64,000 bases of DNA from NCBI RefSeq assembly GCF_003952385.1, contig NZ_CP034444.1:186001-250000 (forward strand). The letters run 5' to 3'. Shown piece by piece: positions 19,507 to 29,966 of the stretch. Position 1 is the first letter of the stretch, and each line of letters starts with the position of its first letter. Origin of the DNA: Mesorhizobium sp. M1D.F.Ca.ET.043.01.1.1 (GTDB taxonomy: Bacteria > Pseudomonadota > Alphaproteobacteria > Rhizobiales > Rhizobiaceae). The notes under the pieces were generated by a model that saw only the letters and a program-made list of their open reading frames with translations, did no database searches and was not told the origin of the DNA. A program made the translations under genes and the position numbers.

Positions 19507-20745
19507 ATGTCTTCCATCCGCCCTCTTATCCCGCTCCTCATTGCCGCTGGCATTCTGCTTGGCGGCAACGGTCTGCAGGGCACGCTGATCGCATTGCGGG
19601 GCGCGCGGGAAGGCTTTTCCGCTTCCGATATCGGCCTCATGGGCACGTTCTATTTCGCCGGCTTCCTGCTCGGCTGCCTGGCGGTCACCCGTATCTTGAA
19701 GGCCGTCGGCCATGTCAGGGCTTTTGCCGCGCTGGCCGCGATCGCCTCGGTCGGCACGCTGCTTCTGGTGCTTGTCATCAACCCTGTCATGTGGTGCGCG
19801 GTCCGCTTTGCCGGCGGCTTCTGCTTCGCCGGCCTGTTCACCGTCATGGAAGCCTGGCTGAATTCTGGCGTCACCAACAAGGACCGCGCCCGGGTGCTCG
19901 CGATCTACCGCATGGTCGACATCGGCTCGGTGACCGGCGCGCAATTTCTTATTCCGGTCTTCGGCGCCGGCGGTTTCGCCATCTTCGCCGTCATGTCGAT
20001 GATGATCACCTTTTCGCTGGTGCCGGTCTCGCTCGGGGACCGTTCGAACCCGGCGCCGCCGGAAGACGTCAAGCTCGACCTGCCGCGCGTCTGGCGAATC
20101 TCGCCGCTCGGCTCGATCGGCTGCATCGCCGTCGGCGTCACCAACAGCGCCTTCCGCACGCTGTCGCCGGTCTATGCCGAGGAGATCGGCATGTCAGTGG
20201 CCGATGTGGTGACTTTCGTCAGCGTCGGCATATTCGGGGGCGCCCTCATCCAGTATCCGCTGGGCTATCTCTCCGACCGGCGCGACCGGCGCACGGTGCT
20301 GTTGACGACGACGTTCTGCGCCATGCTTGCCGCGCTGGCACTGGCCTTCGTGGCGCGCGCCGACCCGTTCCTCAACTTCGTCATCGTCTTCATCTTCGGC
20401 AGCTTCGCCATGCCGCTCTATTCACTTTCGGCCGCGCATGCCAACGACCGGGCCGACAAAGGCGAGTTCGTGCTGATCAACGCCGCGCTGATGCTGTTCT
20501 ATTCCTTCGGCGCGATCGGCGGTCCCATTGCGGCGTCGGCGGTGATGCAGCATTTCGGGCCGAGCGCGCTGTTCGTCTTCAACGCCTCGGTCTACGCCGT
20601 TCTCATCATCGTGATCCTCTACCGCATGCAGGTGCGGTCGGGCGTGCCGGCCGGCAGCCGCAGCCGCTTCACCGCGCTTTTGCGCACCTCGACGCTGTTC
20701 GCGCGGCTGGCGCGGCGGAGCGGCGATTCAGACAAGCAGGACTAG
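19507..20745 (+). CDS. MFS transporter (YcaD-like)
   Basis: A 412-residue major facilitator with twelve predicted helices. Helix 1 is GLQGTLIALRG, and the motif A-like loop between helices 8 and 9 reads YPLGYLSDRRDRR. The early IGLMGTFYFAGFLLGCLA and EAWLNSGVTNKDRARVL segments are characteristic of the YcaD branch. The C-terminus is basic. It is 135 bp downstream of the previous transporter, on the same strand, and may be a separate unit. The substrate is unknown. Confidence 0.85.
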   Translation: MSSIRPLIPLLIAAGILLGGNGLQGTLIALRGAREGFSASDIGLMGTFYFAGFLLGCLAVTRILKAVGHVRAFAALAAIASVGTLLLVLVINPVMWCAVRFAGGFCFAGLFTVMEAWLNSGVTNKDRARVLAIYRMVDIGSVTGAQFLIPVFGAGGFAIFAVMSMMITFSLVPVSLGDRSNPAPPEDVKLDLPRVWRISPLGSIGCIAVGVTNSAFRTLSPVYAEEIGMSVADVVTFVSVGIFGGALIQYPLGYLSDRRDRRTVLLTTTFCAMLAALALAFVARADPFLNFVIVFIFGSFAMPLYSLSAAHANDRADKGEFVLINAALMLFYSFGAIGGPIAASAVMQHFGPSALFVFNASVYAVLIIVILYRMQVRSGVPAGSRSRFTALLRTSTLFARLARRSGDSDKQD

Positions 20746-20864
20746 ATCAGCATGACGTTTCGTTGAACCGCCATGCTGATCCAACTCTTTGTTGGAGCAT
20801 TCTCCGAAAACCGGTTCCCACTTTTTTGCTTTCGCTGACCCTTCGGTTCGGGATCATGCTCTAG
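20745..20864. repeat. Composite palindromic intergenic repeat
   Basis: A 10-bp inverted repeat (gatcagcatg 20745-20754, catgctgatc 20772-20781) is followed by a second palindrome whose arms are gagcat and atgctc around aaaaccggttcccac and ggttcgggatc. Similar aaaaccgg...gatcatgc palindromes are common in rhizobial intergenic DNA; another one is at 27154-27202. Confidence 0.6.
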
Positions 20865-20932
20865 CAGCGGCTTGACGAAAGCGTTTGCGGCTGAAATTGA
20901 AAGAGGCCTGATATGATGCCAAAAGCGATTTG

Positions 20933-22084
20933 ATGCACGTCATCACCACCCAACAAGAACTCGAGAGCGTCATCGCGGCGTTCGAAAAGTCGGACTTCGT
21001 CACCGTCGATACCGAATTCATCCGTGAAACGACCTTCTGGCCGATCCTCTGCCTCATCCAGATGGCCGCGCCCGGCGTGACGGCGCTGATCGATCCGCTG
21101 TCGCCCGACATCGACCTGAAACCGTTCTTCCGGCTGATGGCCAACGAAGCGGTGGTCAAGGTCTTCCACGCCGCCCGCCAGGACATCGAAATCATCGTCC
21201 ATCTGGGCAACCTGGTGCCGCATCCGGTGTTCGACACGCAGGTGGCGGCGATGGTCTGCGGCTTCGGCGACAGCGTGTCCTACGATCAGCTGGTACAGCG
21301 CATCACCGGCGCGCGGCTCGACAAATCCTCGCGCTTCACCGACTGGCGGCACCGGCCGCTCTCCGACAAGCAGCTCGAATACGCGCTCGCCGACGTCACC
21401 CATCTGATCAAGGTCTACCAGCACCTCAGCGCCGAGCTGAAGCGGGAGGACCGCGGCCATTGGCTGAACGAAGAGATGGACGTTCTCACCTCGCGCGAGA
21501 CCTACGATCCGCATCCCGAGGATGCCTGGAAGCGCCTGAAGATGCGGCTGCGCAAGCCGCAGGAACTGGCGATCGTGCAGGCAGTAGCTGCATGGCGTGA
21601 ACGCGAGGCGCGCGAGCGCGACGTGCCGCGTGGCCGCGTGCTCAAGGACGACGCGATCTACGAGATCGCGCAACAGGCGCCGCGCGATGCAACGGCTCTC
21701 GGCCGGCTGCGCACGACGCCGAAGGGCTGGGAACGGTCGGCGACCGCGACCGCGCTGCTCGGCGCGGTCAACACGGCGCTTGCCCTGCCGAAGGAAGCGA
21801 TGCCGAAGCTGCCGAAGACGTTCCAGCCACCGGAAGGCTCGAGCGCGGCGGCGGAACTGCTGAAGGTGCTGCTCAGGATCGTCGCCGAGAAGGAGGGTGT
21901 CGCCTCCAAGGTGCTCGCCTCCAGCGACGATATCGACCGCATCGCCGCGGAGGGCGACGCCGCCGACGTGCCGGCGCTGCAAGGCTGGCGGCGCGCCGTG
22001 TTCGGCGAGCAGGCGCTCAGACTGGTGCGCGGCGAGATCGGCATCAAGTTCGACAAGCGCAGGATCGCGGTGTTCGATCTTTAG
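20933..22084 (+). CDS. rnd: Ribonuclease D
   Basis: A 383-residue 3'-5' exoribonuclease that trims tRNA precursors and other structured RNAs. The DEDD exonuclease domain is in the first 200 residues: exo I FVTVDTEFIRETTFW, exo II FHAARQDIEIIV and exo III LEYALADVTHLIKVYQ. An HRDC domain follows near residues 205-290 (KPQELAIVQAVAAWRE), then a second HRDC-like region. Length is normal for RNase D. The ATG at 20933 is chosen over the TTG at 20930 next to it. Confidence 0.93.
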   Translation: MHVITTQQELESVIAAFEKSDFVTVDTEFIRETTFWPILCLIQMAAPGVTALIDPLSPDIDLKPFFRLMANEAVVKVFHAARQDIEIIVHLGNLVPHPVFDTQVAAMVCGFGDSVSYDQLVQRITGARLDKSSRFTDWRHRPLSDKQLEYALADVTHLIKVYQHLSAELKREDRGHWLNEEMDVLTSRETYDPHPEDAWKRLKMRLRKPQELAIVQAVAAWREREARERDVPRGRVLKDDAIYEIAQQAPRDATALGRLRTTPKGWERSATATALLGAVNTALALPKEAMPKLPKTFQPPEGSSAAAELLKVLLRIVAEKEGVASKVLASSDDIDRIAAEGDAADVPALQGWRRAVFGEQALRLVRGEIGIKFDKRRIAVFDL

Positions 22085-22128
22085 CGTCTTTCCTTCTCTG
22101 CCAGGGGGGAGAAGGGAACTGGCACGAC

Positions 22129-22548
22129 TCAAACCGCGCCGGCCAAGTGTAGGGCAAACCAGATCCAGGCGATGAGAAGCACGCCCGCGCCGAAGAAGAA
22201 GGCTCGGCTGCGGTGCAGCATGTAGTTTCTGGTGACATGCACCCAGGCGTGGACATAGCGCGTGACGACGAAGAGCCACATCAGCGCCAGCGTCAGGTAG
22301 TTGACGCCGTTGGTGACGAAGAGCGCCAGGCAAAGCACGTGAAACAGGACCGGCAGTTCGAACTGGTTGATCAGATTGTTGGCGACGGTGACGCTCGAGA
22401 CCGGCTCGGTCGAGCGGACCTTGTACTGGCTGATCTTGGCCTCGCCGGACTTCACGGCAAGATAGCGCCGCTTCAGCATCACCAGATAGACGATGTAGAC
22501 CAGGAGGACATGTGCCAGCATCGGCCAGAAGATGGCAGTCTGGTTCAT
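22129..22548 (-). CDS. MAPEG family membrane protein
   Basis: A 139-residue inner-membrane protein with four helices, including YIVYLVMLKRRYLAVKSGE and NNLINQFELPVLFHVLCLAL. The NQFELPVLF segment is the core motif of the MAPEG (eicosanoid/glutathione membrane protein) family. Bacterial members often bind glutathione, but the function here is unknown. The ATG at 22548 matches the family start. It follows the membrane protein gene at 22566 by 17 bp, so the two are likely co-transcribed, perhaps from guaB. Confidence 0.85.
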   Translation of the reverse strand: MNQTAIFWPMLAHVLLVYIVYLVMLKRRYLAVKSGEAKISQYKVRSTEPVSSVTVANNLINQFELPVLFHVLCLALFVTNGVNYLTLALMWLFVVTRYVHAWVHVTRNYMLHRSRAFFFGAGVLLIAWIWFALHLAGAV

Positions 22549-23154
22549 CCCCACCCCCTGTCCGCTCAGCGCCGCTGCAGCGCCAGCGCGAACACCGCGA
22601 CCACCGCGACGGGAATAGCCAGAAGCGCGAACTTGGTGACGGTCAGCGACGAGGCGAACGACAGCGAATCGGGATTGGCCGACTGGAAATCCGACAAAAG
22701 CCGCGCCACGGCAAAATTCTGCGCGTAGTCGGCGATCGTGTAGGGCAGCACCAGCACCAGCGCGGCCAGCGCCTGCAACTGCGCAGGCATGGCGCGAAAA
22801 TTGCCGAGCCGCCGGCCGAAGGCCACGATCAGGCTGACCAGGGTGAGCGACAGCAGCGCCGGGAACAGCAAGTCGAAGGTCAGAAAGTGCCAAACGATGA
22901 TGATCTCGCCGCCGCGCCGGCCGAGCGCAGTCAGCCATGCCATGCCTTCATCGGGCGTGAAGCCCGTGACGCGCATGTCGAGCGAAGGGAGCCCGCCGCT
23001 CAGCCGGCGGAAATAGAAGAACTCCAGCGCCGTCATGGCGATGAAGATCGCGGCGGAGGCGACGGAGAGAGCCGCCGCATGACGCGACAGGCGCAGCACC
23101 GTCACGATCAAACCACGCCACAGGCCCGGGCGATCCGGCCGTTCGCCGGCCTGA

Positions 23155-24657
<1,503 letters not shown>

Positions 24658-24952
24658 GGCCAGTCCTTTTGAATGCGGAAAAGGCGCCGGGCCGAAATGG
24701 CCAGCGCCGACTCTCATCTTCCCTTTCAGGATTGGCGCTGGCTGGTAACACGTCCTGCGAGCGATGAAAAGCCGATCGTTGCACTCCGTCGCAAAGTGTT
24801 GAGCATTGAGTTTTGAGGCCACCAGCGGTTGCGGTCGCGCAAAAGTGACAGCAATTTAATGCGACATCCGGGTTGAGGCATGATACCGCCCGGGCGTGCC
24901 GGCTCGCCCCCAGCCTGGCCTTGGAATCGCGAAGACAAATCAGGGCGCTCCC

Positions 24953-26374
24953 TTGAACCGCATCATCCCGCTCATCCTGGCGGTCGCACTTTTCATGGAG
25001 AACATGGATTCGACCGTGATCGCGACGTCGCTGCCGGCGATCGCCGTCGATATCCACACCAGCCCGATCGCGCTGAAGCTGGCGCTGACGGCCTATCTGG
25101 TGTCGCTGGCGATCTTCATCCCGATCAGCGGCTGGATGGCGGACCGGTTCGGGGCCAAGAACGTGTTTCGCGCCGCGATCGCCGTCTTCATCGCCGGATC
25201 GGTCGCCTGCGCCTTCTCCAACTCGCTGCCGGCCTTCGTGGTGTCGCGCTTCCTGCAAGGCATCGGCGGCGCCATGATGACGCCCGTCGGGCGCCTGGTA
25301 CTGGTGCGCGCCACGCCGAAGAGCGAGCTGGTCGCTGCGATGTCGTGGCTGACGGTGCCGGCGCTTGTCGGTCCGCTTGTCGGTCCGCCGATCGGCGGCT
25401 TCATCACCACCTATTTCACCTGGCACTGGATTTTTCTCATCAACGTGCCGATCGGGCTGGTCGGCATCTGGCTTGCTACCCGCTATCTGCCGGCAACCGA
25501 GCCGACCGAGACGCCGCCGCTGGATTTTCCCGGTTTCGTGCTGAGCGGCCTTGCCGCGTCCGGCATTGTCTTCGGCCTCTCGGTGGTCAGCCTGCCCGCG
25601 CTGCCGCCGATCGCCGGCTTCATCACGGTTGCCGTCGGCCTGGTTTCGGGCGTGCTCTATCTCCTGCACGCACGGCGCGCCGAAAACCCGCTGCTGGCGC
25701 TGGAGCTGTTCCGCAACCAGGTGTTCCGCTCCTCCGTGCTCGGCGGCTCGCTGTTTCGCATCGGCATCGGCGCGGTGCCGTTCCTTCTGCCCCTGATGCT
25801 CCAGATCGGCTTCGGCCTGACGCCGTTCCAGTCCGGTATGATCACCTTCGTCTCGGCGATCGGCGCCATCGGCATGAAGTTCGTCACGGCGCTGCTTTTC
25901 CGCCTCGCCGGATTCCGCCGGGTGCTGATCTGGGGCTCGCTGATCGCCGCCGGCTCGATCGCCATCTATGGGCTTTTCACGCCTGAGACCCCCTATGCGC
26001 TGATGCTCGCGATCCTGCTGGTCGGCGGCTTCATCCGGTCGATGTTCTTCACCGGCGTCAACGCGCTCTCCTATGCCGAGATTTCCGCCGCCGACACCAG
26101 CAAGGCGACGCCGATCACCGCCGTCTTCCAGCAGCTTTCGATCGCGCTCGGCGTGGCGCTGGCCGGCGGCATCCTGGAAGTGTCGACCTCGATCCATGGC
26201 GGGCCGCTGACGCTCGGCGACTTCCACATCGCCTTCTTTATCGTCGCCGCCGTCTCGGCGGCGGCATCGGTGACCTTCATGCGGCTAGCGCCCGACGCCG
26301 GCAACGCGGTGTCGGGACATGGCAAATTGACGACGCCGAAGACGCTGGAGGCGGTGGGTGGGGCGGGGAAGTAG
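24953..26374 (+). CDS. MFS drug-efflux-type transporter (DHA2/EmrB-QacA family)
   Basis: A 473-residue permease with about fourteen helices. The first helix reads ALFMENMDSTVIATSLPAIA, the DHA2 hallmark, and motif A is SGWMADRFGAKNVFR. Motif C-like sequence (PALVGPLVGPPIGGF) is in helix 5, typical of drug:H+ antiporters. I favour the TTG at 24953 (caggg about 8 bp upstream) since the family start follows at once; a GTG at 24896 in the same frame would add 19 residues. It is divergent from guaB. The substrate is unknown. Confidence 0.85.
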   Translation: MNRIIPLILAVALFMENMDSTVIATSLPAIAVDIHTSPIALKLALTAYLVSLAIFIPISGWMADRFGAKNVFRAAIAVFIAGSVACAFSNSLPAFVVSRFLQGIGGAMMTPVGRLVLVRATPKSELVAAMSWLTVPALVGPLVGPPIGGFITTYFTWHWIFLINVPIGLVGIWLATRYLPATEPTETPPLDFPGFVLSGLAASGIVFGLSVVSLPALPPIAGFITVAVGLVSGVLYLLHARRAENPLLALELFRNQVFRSSVLGGSLFRIGIGAVPFLLPLMLQIGFGLTPFQSGMITFVSAIGAIGMKFVTALLFRLAGFRRVLIWGSLIAAGSIAIYGLFTPETPYALMLAILLVGGFIRSMFFTGVNALSYAEISAADTSKATPITAVFQQLSIALGVALAGGILEVSTSIHGGPLTLGDFHIAFFIVAAVSAAASVTFMRLAPDAGNAVSGHGKLTTPKTLEAVGGAGK

Positions 26375-26380
26375 GCGCGC

Positions 26381-26443
26381 CCTCTCCTTCTCACCCTTGT
26401 TGTGGGAGAAGGTGGATCGGCCCGCAGCGCCGAGAGGGACGAG
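26381..26443. repeat. Single RIME-like repeat copy
   Basis: cctctccttctcacccttgt followed by tgtgggagaaggtggatcgg is a diverged copy of the element at 11197-11254. Its hairpin lies exactly between the 3' ends of the convergent MFS and rlmE genes, where it can act as a shared transcription-end hairpin. Confidence 0.6.
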
Positions 26444-27139
26444 CTACCCTTTGAAATCCTTGGCTAGCAGATAAAGCTCCACCGACTCGTCGCGCGAAGC
26501 CGGCGGCTTGACGTGGTGGACCGAGCGGAAATTCTGCTTCAGCCGCGACAAGAGCTCGTTCTCGGCGCCGCCCTGAAAAGTCTTGGCGAGGAAATGCCCG
26601 CCGGGCTTCAGAACCTGCAGCGCGAAATCGGCCGCCACCTCGCACAGATGCATAGTGCGCAGATGGTCGGTGCGGCGGTGCCCGGTGGTGGGCGCCGCCA
26701 TGTCCGACAGCACCACGTCGGGCTGGCCGCCGAGCGCCTCGGACAGCTTTTGCGGCGCTTCCGGATCGAGGAAATCCATCTCCAGGATGACTGCCCCCGG
26801 CACCGCGTCCATCTCGAGATAATCGATGCCGACGACATGCGGATTTTCGGCGCTCGATTTGGTGCGCGCCGCCGCCACCTGGCACCAGCCGCCGGGAGCG
26901 GCACCGAGGTCGATCACCTTCATGCCGGGTTTCAGGAGATGGTGCTTGTCGTCGATCTCGGTCAGCTTGTAGGCAGCGCGTGAGCGGTAGCCATCGGCCT
27001 TGGAGCGCTGCACGTAGGGATCGTTCATGTGGCGCTCGAGCCAGCGGCGCGAGGATTCCTTCAGGCCGCTCTTTTTCTTGATCCTGGTTTTCAGCACGCG
27101 CATGCCGGCCGAGCCCGGCTTTTCCGGCTTCTTTGTCAT
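26444..27139 (-). CDS. rlmE: 23S rRNA (uridine-2552-2'-O)-methyltransferase
   Basis: A 231-residue SAM-dependent methyltransferase (FtsJ/RrmJ) that methylates U2552 in the A loop of 23S rRNA late in 50S assembly. The SAM site is [16 protein letters not shown]. The K-D-K-E catalytic tetrad is visible as [30 protein letters not shown] and ESVELYLLA. The lysine/arginine-rich N-terminal extension ([18 protein letters not shown]) is usual in alphaproteobacteria. The gene lies 55 bp after the Ppx/GppA gene, same strand. Confidence 0.94.
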   Translation of the reverse strand: MTKKPEKPGSAGMRVLKTRIKKKSGLKESSRRWLERHMNDPYVQRSKADGYRSRAAYKLTEIDDKHHLLKPGMKVIDLGAAPGGWCQVAAARTKSSAENPHVVGIDYLEMDAVPGAVILEMDFLDPEAPQKLSEALGGQPDVVLSDMAAPTTGHRRTDHLRTMHLCEVAADFALQVLKPGGHFLAKTFQGGAENELLSRLKQNFRSVHHVKPPASRDESVELYLLAKDFKG

Positions 27140-27153
27140 GAACGCTCACTTTT

Positions 27154-27202
27154 GCGCATGATCTTTTCCAAAAACCGGAATCCACTTTCTGGGATCATGC
27201 GC
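27154..27202. repeat. Palindromic repeat between ppx-like gene and rlmE
   Basis: gcgcatgatc (27154-27163) and gatcatgcgc (27193-27202) form a perfect 10-bp inverted repeat around aaaaaccggaatccactttc. The right arm overlaps the last codons of the phosphatase gene. It belongs to the same repeat type as part of 20745-20864. Confidence 0.65.
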
Positions 27203-28520
27203 GGCGCCCGTCGTGACGCCAGGCGCCGTCATCGGCCATCAGCTCGCTCAAAATCCCCTCGCGCAACCCGCGGTCGGCAACGCGCAGCCGCTCGGACGGC
27301 CACACGCCGCGGATCGCTTCCAGGATGGCGCAGCCGGCAAGCACCAGGTCGGCGCGATCGGCCCCGATGCAGGGATTGGCGACGCGCTGCTGAAAATCCC
27401 AGCCGATCAGTTTTTCCACCATGCGGTCGACGCTCTGGCGGTCCATCCACAGCCCGTCGACGCGGCGACGGTCGTAGCGCTCGAGATCGAGATGGACGCC
27501 GGCCAGCGTCGTCACCGTGCCGGAGGTGCCGAGCAGATGGAACTGGGGGCTGGCCAGAACATGCGCAAGCCGGTCGCGCCCGTCGAAGGCCTTCAGCCTC
27601 ACCGCGACATCCTCGACCATGGCTGCGAAGGTCTCGCGCGTCACCGTGCGGCCACCAAAACGCTCGGCGAGCGAGACGACGCCGACCGGAAGCGAAGTCC
27701 AGGAGACGATGTGGTTGGCGAGCCGCGGCGAGCGCTGGCCGCGGGTGAGGTCGATCAGCGCGATCTCGGACGAGCCGCCGCCGATATCGAACAACACCAC
27801 GCCGCGCGTATCGCGCTCGACCAGCGAGCCGCAGCCGGAGACCGCCAGGCGGGCCTCGGTCTGGCGGTCGATGATTTCCAGCTTCAGCCCTGCCTCGCGC
27901 TCGACGCGCTCAAGGAACTCGACGCCGTTTTCGGCGGAGCGACAGGCCTCGGTGGCGATCAGCCTCGCCTTCCTGATCTTGCGATTGCGCAGCTTCTCGC
28001 CGCAGACCTTAAGCGCCTCGACGGCGCGATCCATGGCGGCCTGGCCAAGCCGCCCGCTGGCGGACAGCCCCTCACCCAGCCTGACGATGCGCGAAAAGGC
28101 ATCGATGACGCGGAACTGGCCATGACGGCCGGGCACAGCGACCAGCAGCCGGCAATTGTTGGTGCCGAGATCGAGCGCGGCGAAGACGGGCAGTTCCAGA
28201 TGCGGCGGCCGCGGGCCGTTCTGCACCGGTCGCGGTTGCGGCGATGGCGGCGCCGGATCTGGCGCATGGCCGGCAGGTGCGGCGGCGGGCACCGACAGCG
28301 GTATGCCGTTCTCGTCGCGTGCGAACACCTTGCGGCCGCGCCGGCGCTTGCGGCGCTTGCGCGTCTTGCCCTTCTGGTCTTCGCCTTGATTGTCGGCATG
28401 TCTTTGGTCGGCATGTCTGGCATGCGCACCCGCATGGCGGCTGAACCGCGCCGATTCCGTCGGCGATGCCCCGGACACACCCACTGCCGACGCGCCAGCG
28501 CCGGTATCGTGGTCTTCCAC
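27195..28520 (-). CDS. Ppx/GppA family phosphatase
   Basis: A 441-residue exopolyphosphatase/guanosine pentaphosphatase-type enzyme, acting in polyphosphate or (p)ppGpp turnover. The catalytic part begins near residue 110 with AALDLGTNNCRLLVA (phosphate-binding 1). The second ATPase-fold motif FDIGGGSSEIALID and LGTSGTVTTLAGVHL follow. The first 110 residues are a low-complexity hydrophilic extension with a basic cluster KTRKRRKRRRGRK and a proline-rich linker. The GTG at 28520 is chosen because AAAGGA lies 6 bp upstream; a start at 28613 would add 31 residues without RBS support. The exact substrate is unknown. Confidence 0.88.
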   Translation of the reverse strand: MEDHDTGAGASAVGVSGASPTESARFSRHAGAHARHADQRHADNQGEDQKGKTRKRRKRRRGRKVFARDENGIPLSVPAAAPAGHAPDPAPPSPQPRPVQNGPRPPHLELPVFAALDLGTNNCRLLVAVPGRHGQFRVIDAFSRIVRLGEGLSASGRLGQAAMDRAVEALKVCGEKLRNRKIRKARLIATEACRSAENGVEFLERVEREAGLKLEIIDRQTEARLAVSGCGSLVERDTRGVVLFDIGGGSSEIALIDLTRGQRSPRLANHIVSWTSLPVGVVSLAERFGGRTVTRETFAAMVEDVAVRLKAFDGRDRLAHVLASPQFHLLGTSGTVTTLAGVHLDLERYDRRRVDGLWMDRQSVDRMVEKLIGWDFQQRVANPCIGADRADLVLAGCAILEAIRGVWPSERLRVADRGLREGILSELMADDGAWRHDGRRA

Positions 28521-28769
28521 TGCAATTCCTTTCGGCGCCGCGCGAACCGGAAGGACGCAGCAGCTACCTAGATTTGTTTCAAGTTGAGGACAGACTAGCA
28601 GCGCGATCCGCAATCACCAAGAGCGGGTGACTTGATTTTTGGCGGCGTCACGCAGGGGCAATCTCTTGCCGGTTGAATAGCCGGCTTCAATCAGGCATGT
28701 CTCAAACGAGGGTTCGAGAGGGTTTGGGCAGCATCATATCCATGAGCTTAACTCCATGACGACGACGCC

Positions 28770-29702
28770 ATGAACTGGAGGCGCTATTTCTGGCCGGTTA
28801 TCGGCATAGCAGCCGTGGTGTTCTCGCTCTGGCTGCTCATCCACGAGCTGCGCGGCATTTCGCTCGACGACGTCTGGGCCGGTATCGTCGCCATCCCCGC
28901 GCGCGCCTGGGTGCTGGCGGCGCTAAGTTCCGTCGTCGCCTATGCCTCGCTCGCCGGCTACGACCACATCGCTTTGCTCCATATCGGCAAAAGAGTGTCC
29001 TGGCTCTTTGTCACCCTTTGCTCCTTCACCACCTATGCGCTGTCGCACAATATCGGCGGCTCGGTGCTGTCCGGCGCGGTGATCCGCTACCGCGCCTATG
29101 GCACGAGGGGGCTGACCGGCCAGGATGTCGGCATTCTGGTGGCGATCTGCTGGATCACCTTCGTGCTCTCCAGCCTGCTTGTCGGGGGCCTGGTGCTGGT
29201 GCTGGAGCCGCAGATCGTCGATCGTTTCACCACGACCCCGCACCACGAACTGGCTGCGGCGGCCGGCCTTCTCATGCTGATCCTGGTCGCGACATATGTG
29301 TTCTGCAGCTGGCTCCATCTGAGGCCGCTCAAGATCGGCAGCTTCCAGCTGCATTACCCGGCGCTGCCGATCGTGGCGCGGCAATTGGTGATCGGCCCGG
29401 TCGAACTGCTGGCAGCCGCAGCGATCATCTACTTTGTCCTGCCGGCCGCCGGCAATCCCGGCTATTTCGTCATACTGGGCGTGTTCATGGTGTCCTTCTC
29501 GGTAGGGTTATTGTCGCATGCGCCGGGCGCCCTCGGCGTTTTCGAGATCGTCTTCCTGGCCGGTTTGTCGCACATGGACCCGGTCGGTGTGCTTGCCGCG
29601 CTGTTGGTCTTCCGCCTGTTCTACCTGATTGTCCCGTTGCTCATCGGGCTCGGCGTGGTGCTGTTTTTCGAGCACTCGCAATACAGCCGCGGCGAGGATT
29701 GA
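28770..29702 (+). CDS. Lysylphosphatidylglycerol synthase-like membrane protein (UPF0104/YbhN)
   Basis: A 310-residue protein with about eight membrane helices matching the flippase-like domain family of MprF and YbhN. Diagnostic segments are YALSHNIGGSVLSGAVIRYR and LSHAPGALGVFEIVFLAGL. There is no synthase domain. YbhN-like proteins have been linked to phospholipid movement in the envelope; the role here is inferred from family only. It is the last core gene before tRNA-Gln. Confidence 0.83.
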   Translation: MNWRRYFWPVIGIAAVVFSLWLLIHELRGISLDDVWAGIVAIPARAWVLAALSSVVAYASLAGYDHIALLHIGKRVSWLFVTLCSFTTYALSHNIGGSVLSGAVIRYRAYGTRGLTGQDVGILVAICWITFVLSSLLVGGLVLVLEPQIVDRFTTTPHHELAAAAGLLMLILVATYVFCSWLHLRPLKIGSFQLHYPALPIVARQLVIGPVELLAAAAIIYFVLPAAGNPGYFVILGVFMVSFSVGLLSHAPGALGVFEIVFLAGLSHMDPVGVLAALLVFRLFYLIVPLLIGLGVVLFFEHSQYSRGED

Positions 29703-29845
29703 GCCCCTTCCCCGCCGCGCCGAGCCAAAGCGATCAAAAGCTGCGATTGAAACGCGGCGCGGGGTTGACTATTTTCCGGCGGCGGCTACAAGGCAGCGCT
29801 CGCGGCACACAGCCGCCCGCTTCGCGCGATATCAGTCGCGCCTGC

Positions 29846-29919
29846 TGGGGAATAGGTTAACGGTAGACCCACGGACTCTGACTCCGTTAGTCCTGGTTCG
29901 AATCCAGGTTCCCCAGCCA
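29846..29919 (+). tRNA. tRNA-Gln (CTG)
   Basis: A complete cloverleaf: acceptor tggggaa (29846-29852) pairs with ttcccca (29909-29915), discriminator G at 29916 and encoded CCA at 29917-29919. The anticodon stem acgga/tccgt (29871-29875 / 29883-29887) encloses the loop ctctgac with anticodon ctg at 29878-29880. The T arm is cctggttcgaatccagg. It is followed 47 bp later by an integrase gene, so its 3' half is the probable attachment site of an integrated element. Confidence 0.95.
29887..29919. other. Probable attL (tRNA-Gln 3' end)
   Basis: The T-arm and acceptor end of tRNA-Gln lie directly before a tyrosine integrase gene, the usual arrangement for att sites of rhizobial islands. The tRNA remains intact, as expected when the element restores the 3' end. 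I did not find a second copy of this segment elsewhere in the window, so the crossover core cannot be delimited. Confidence 0.5.
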
Positions 29920-29966
29920 ATTGATTTTAAAGCGATTTTTCCGGTTCATTGTTGGAACATTTCGTG

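Noticed and set aside
19494..20864. 456-codon frame overlapping the second MFS gene in another frame
   Set aside because: Arg/Pro/Ala-rich composition typical of frame-shifted GC-rich coding DNA; the MFS frame is hydrophobic and family-like.
20861..22333. 490-codon reverse frame opposite rnd
   Set aside because: Antisense shadow of RNase D with no family similarity.
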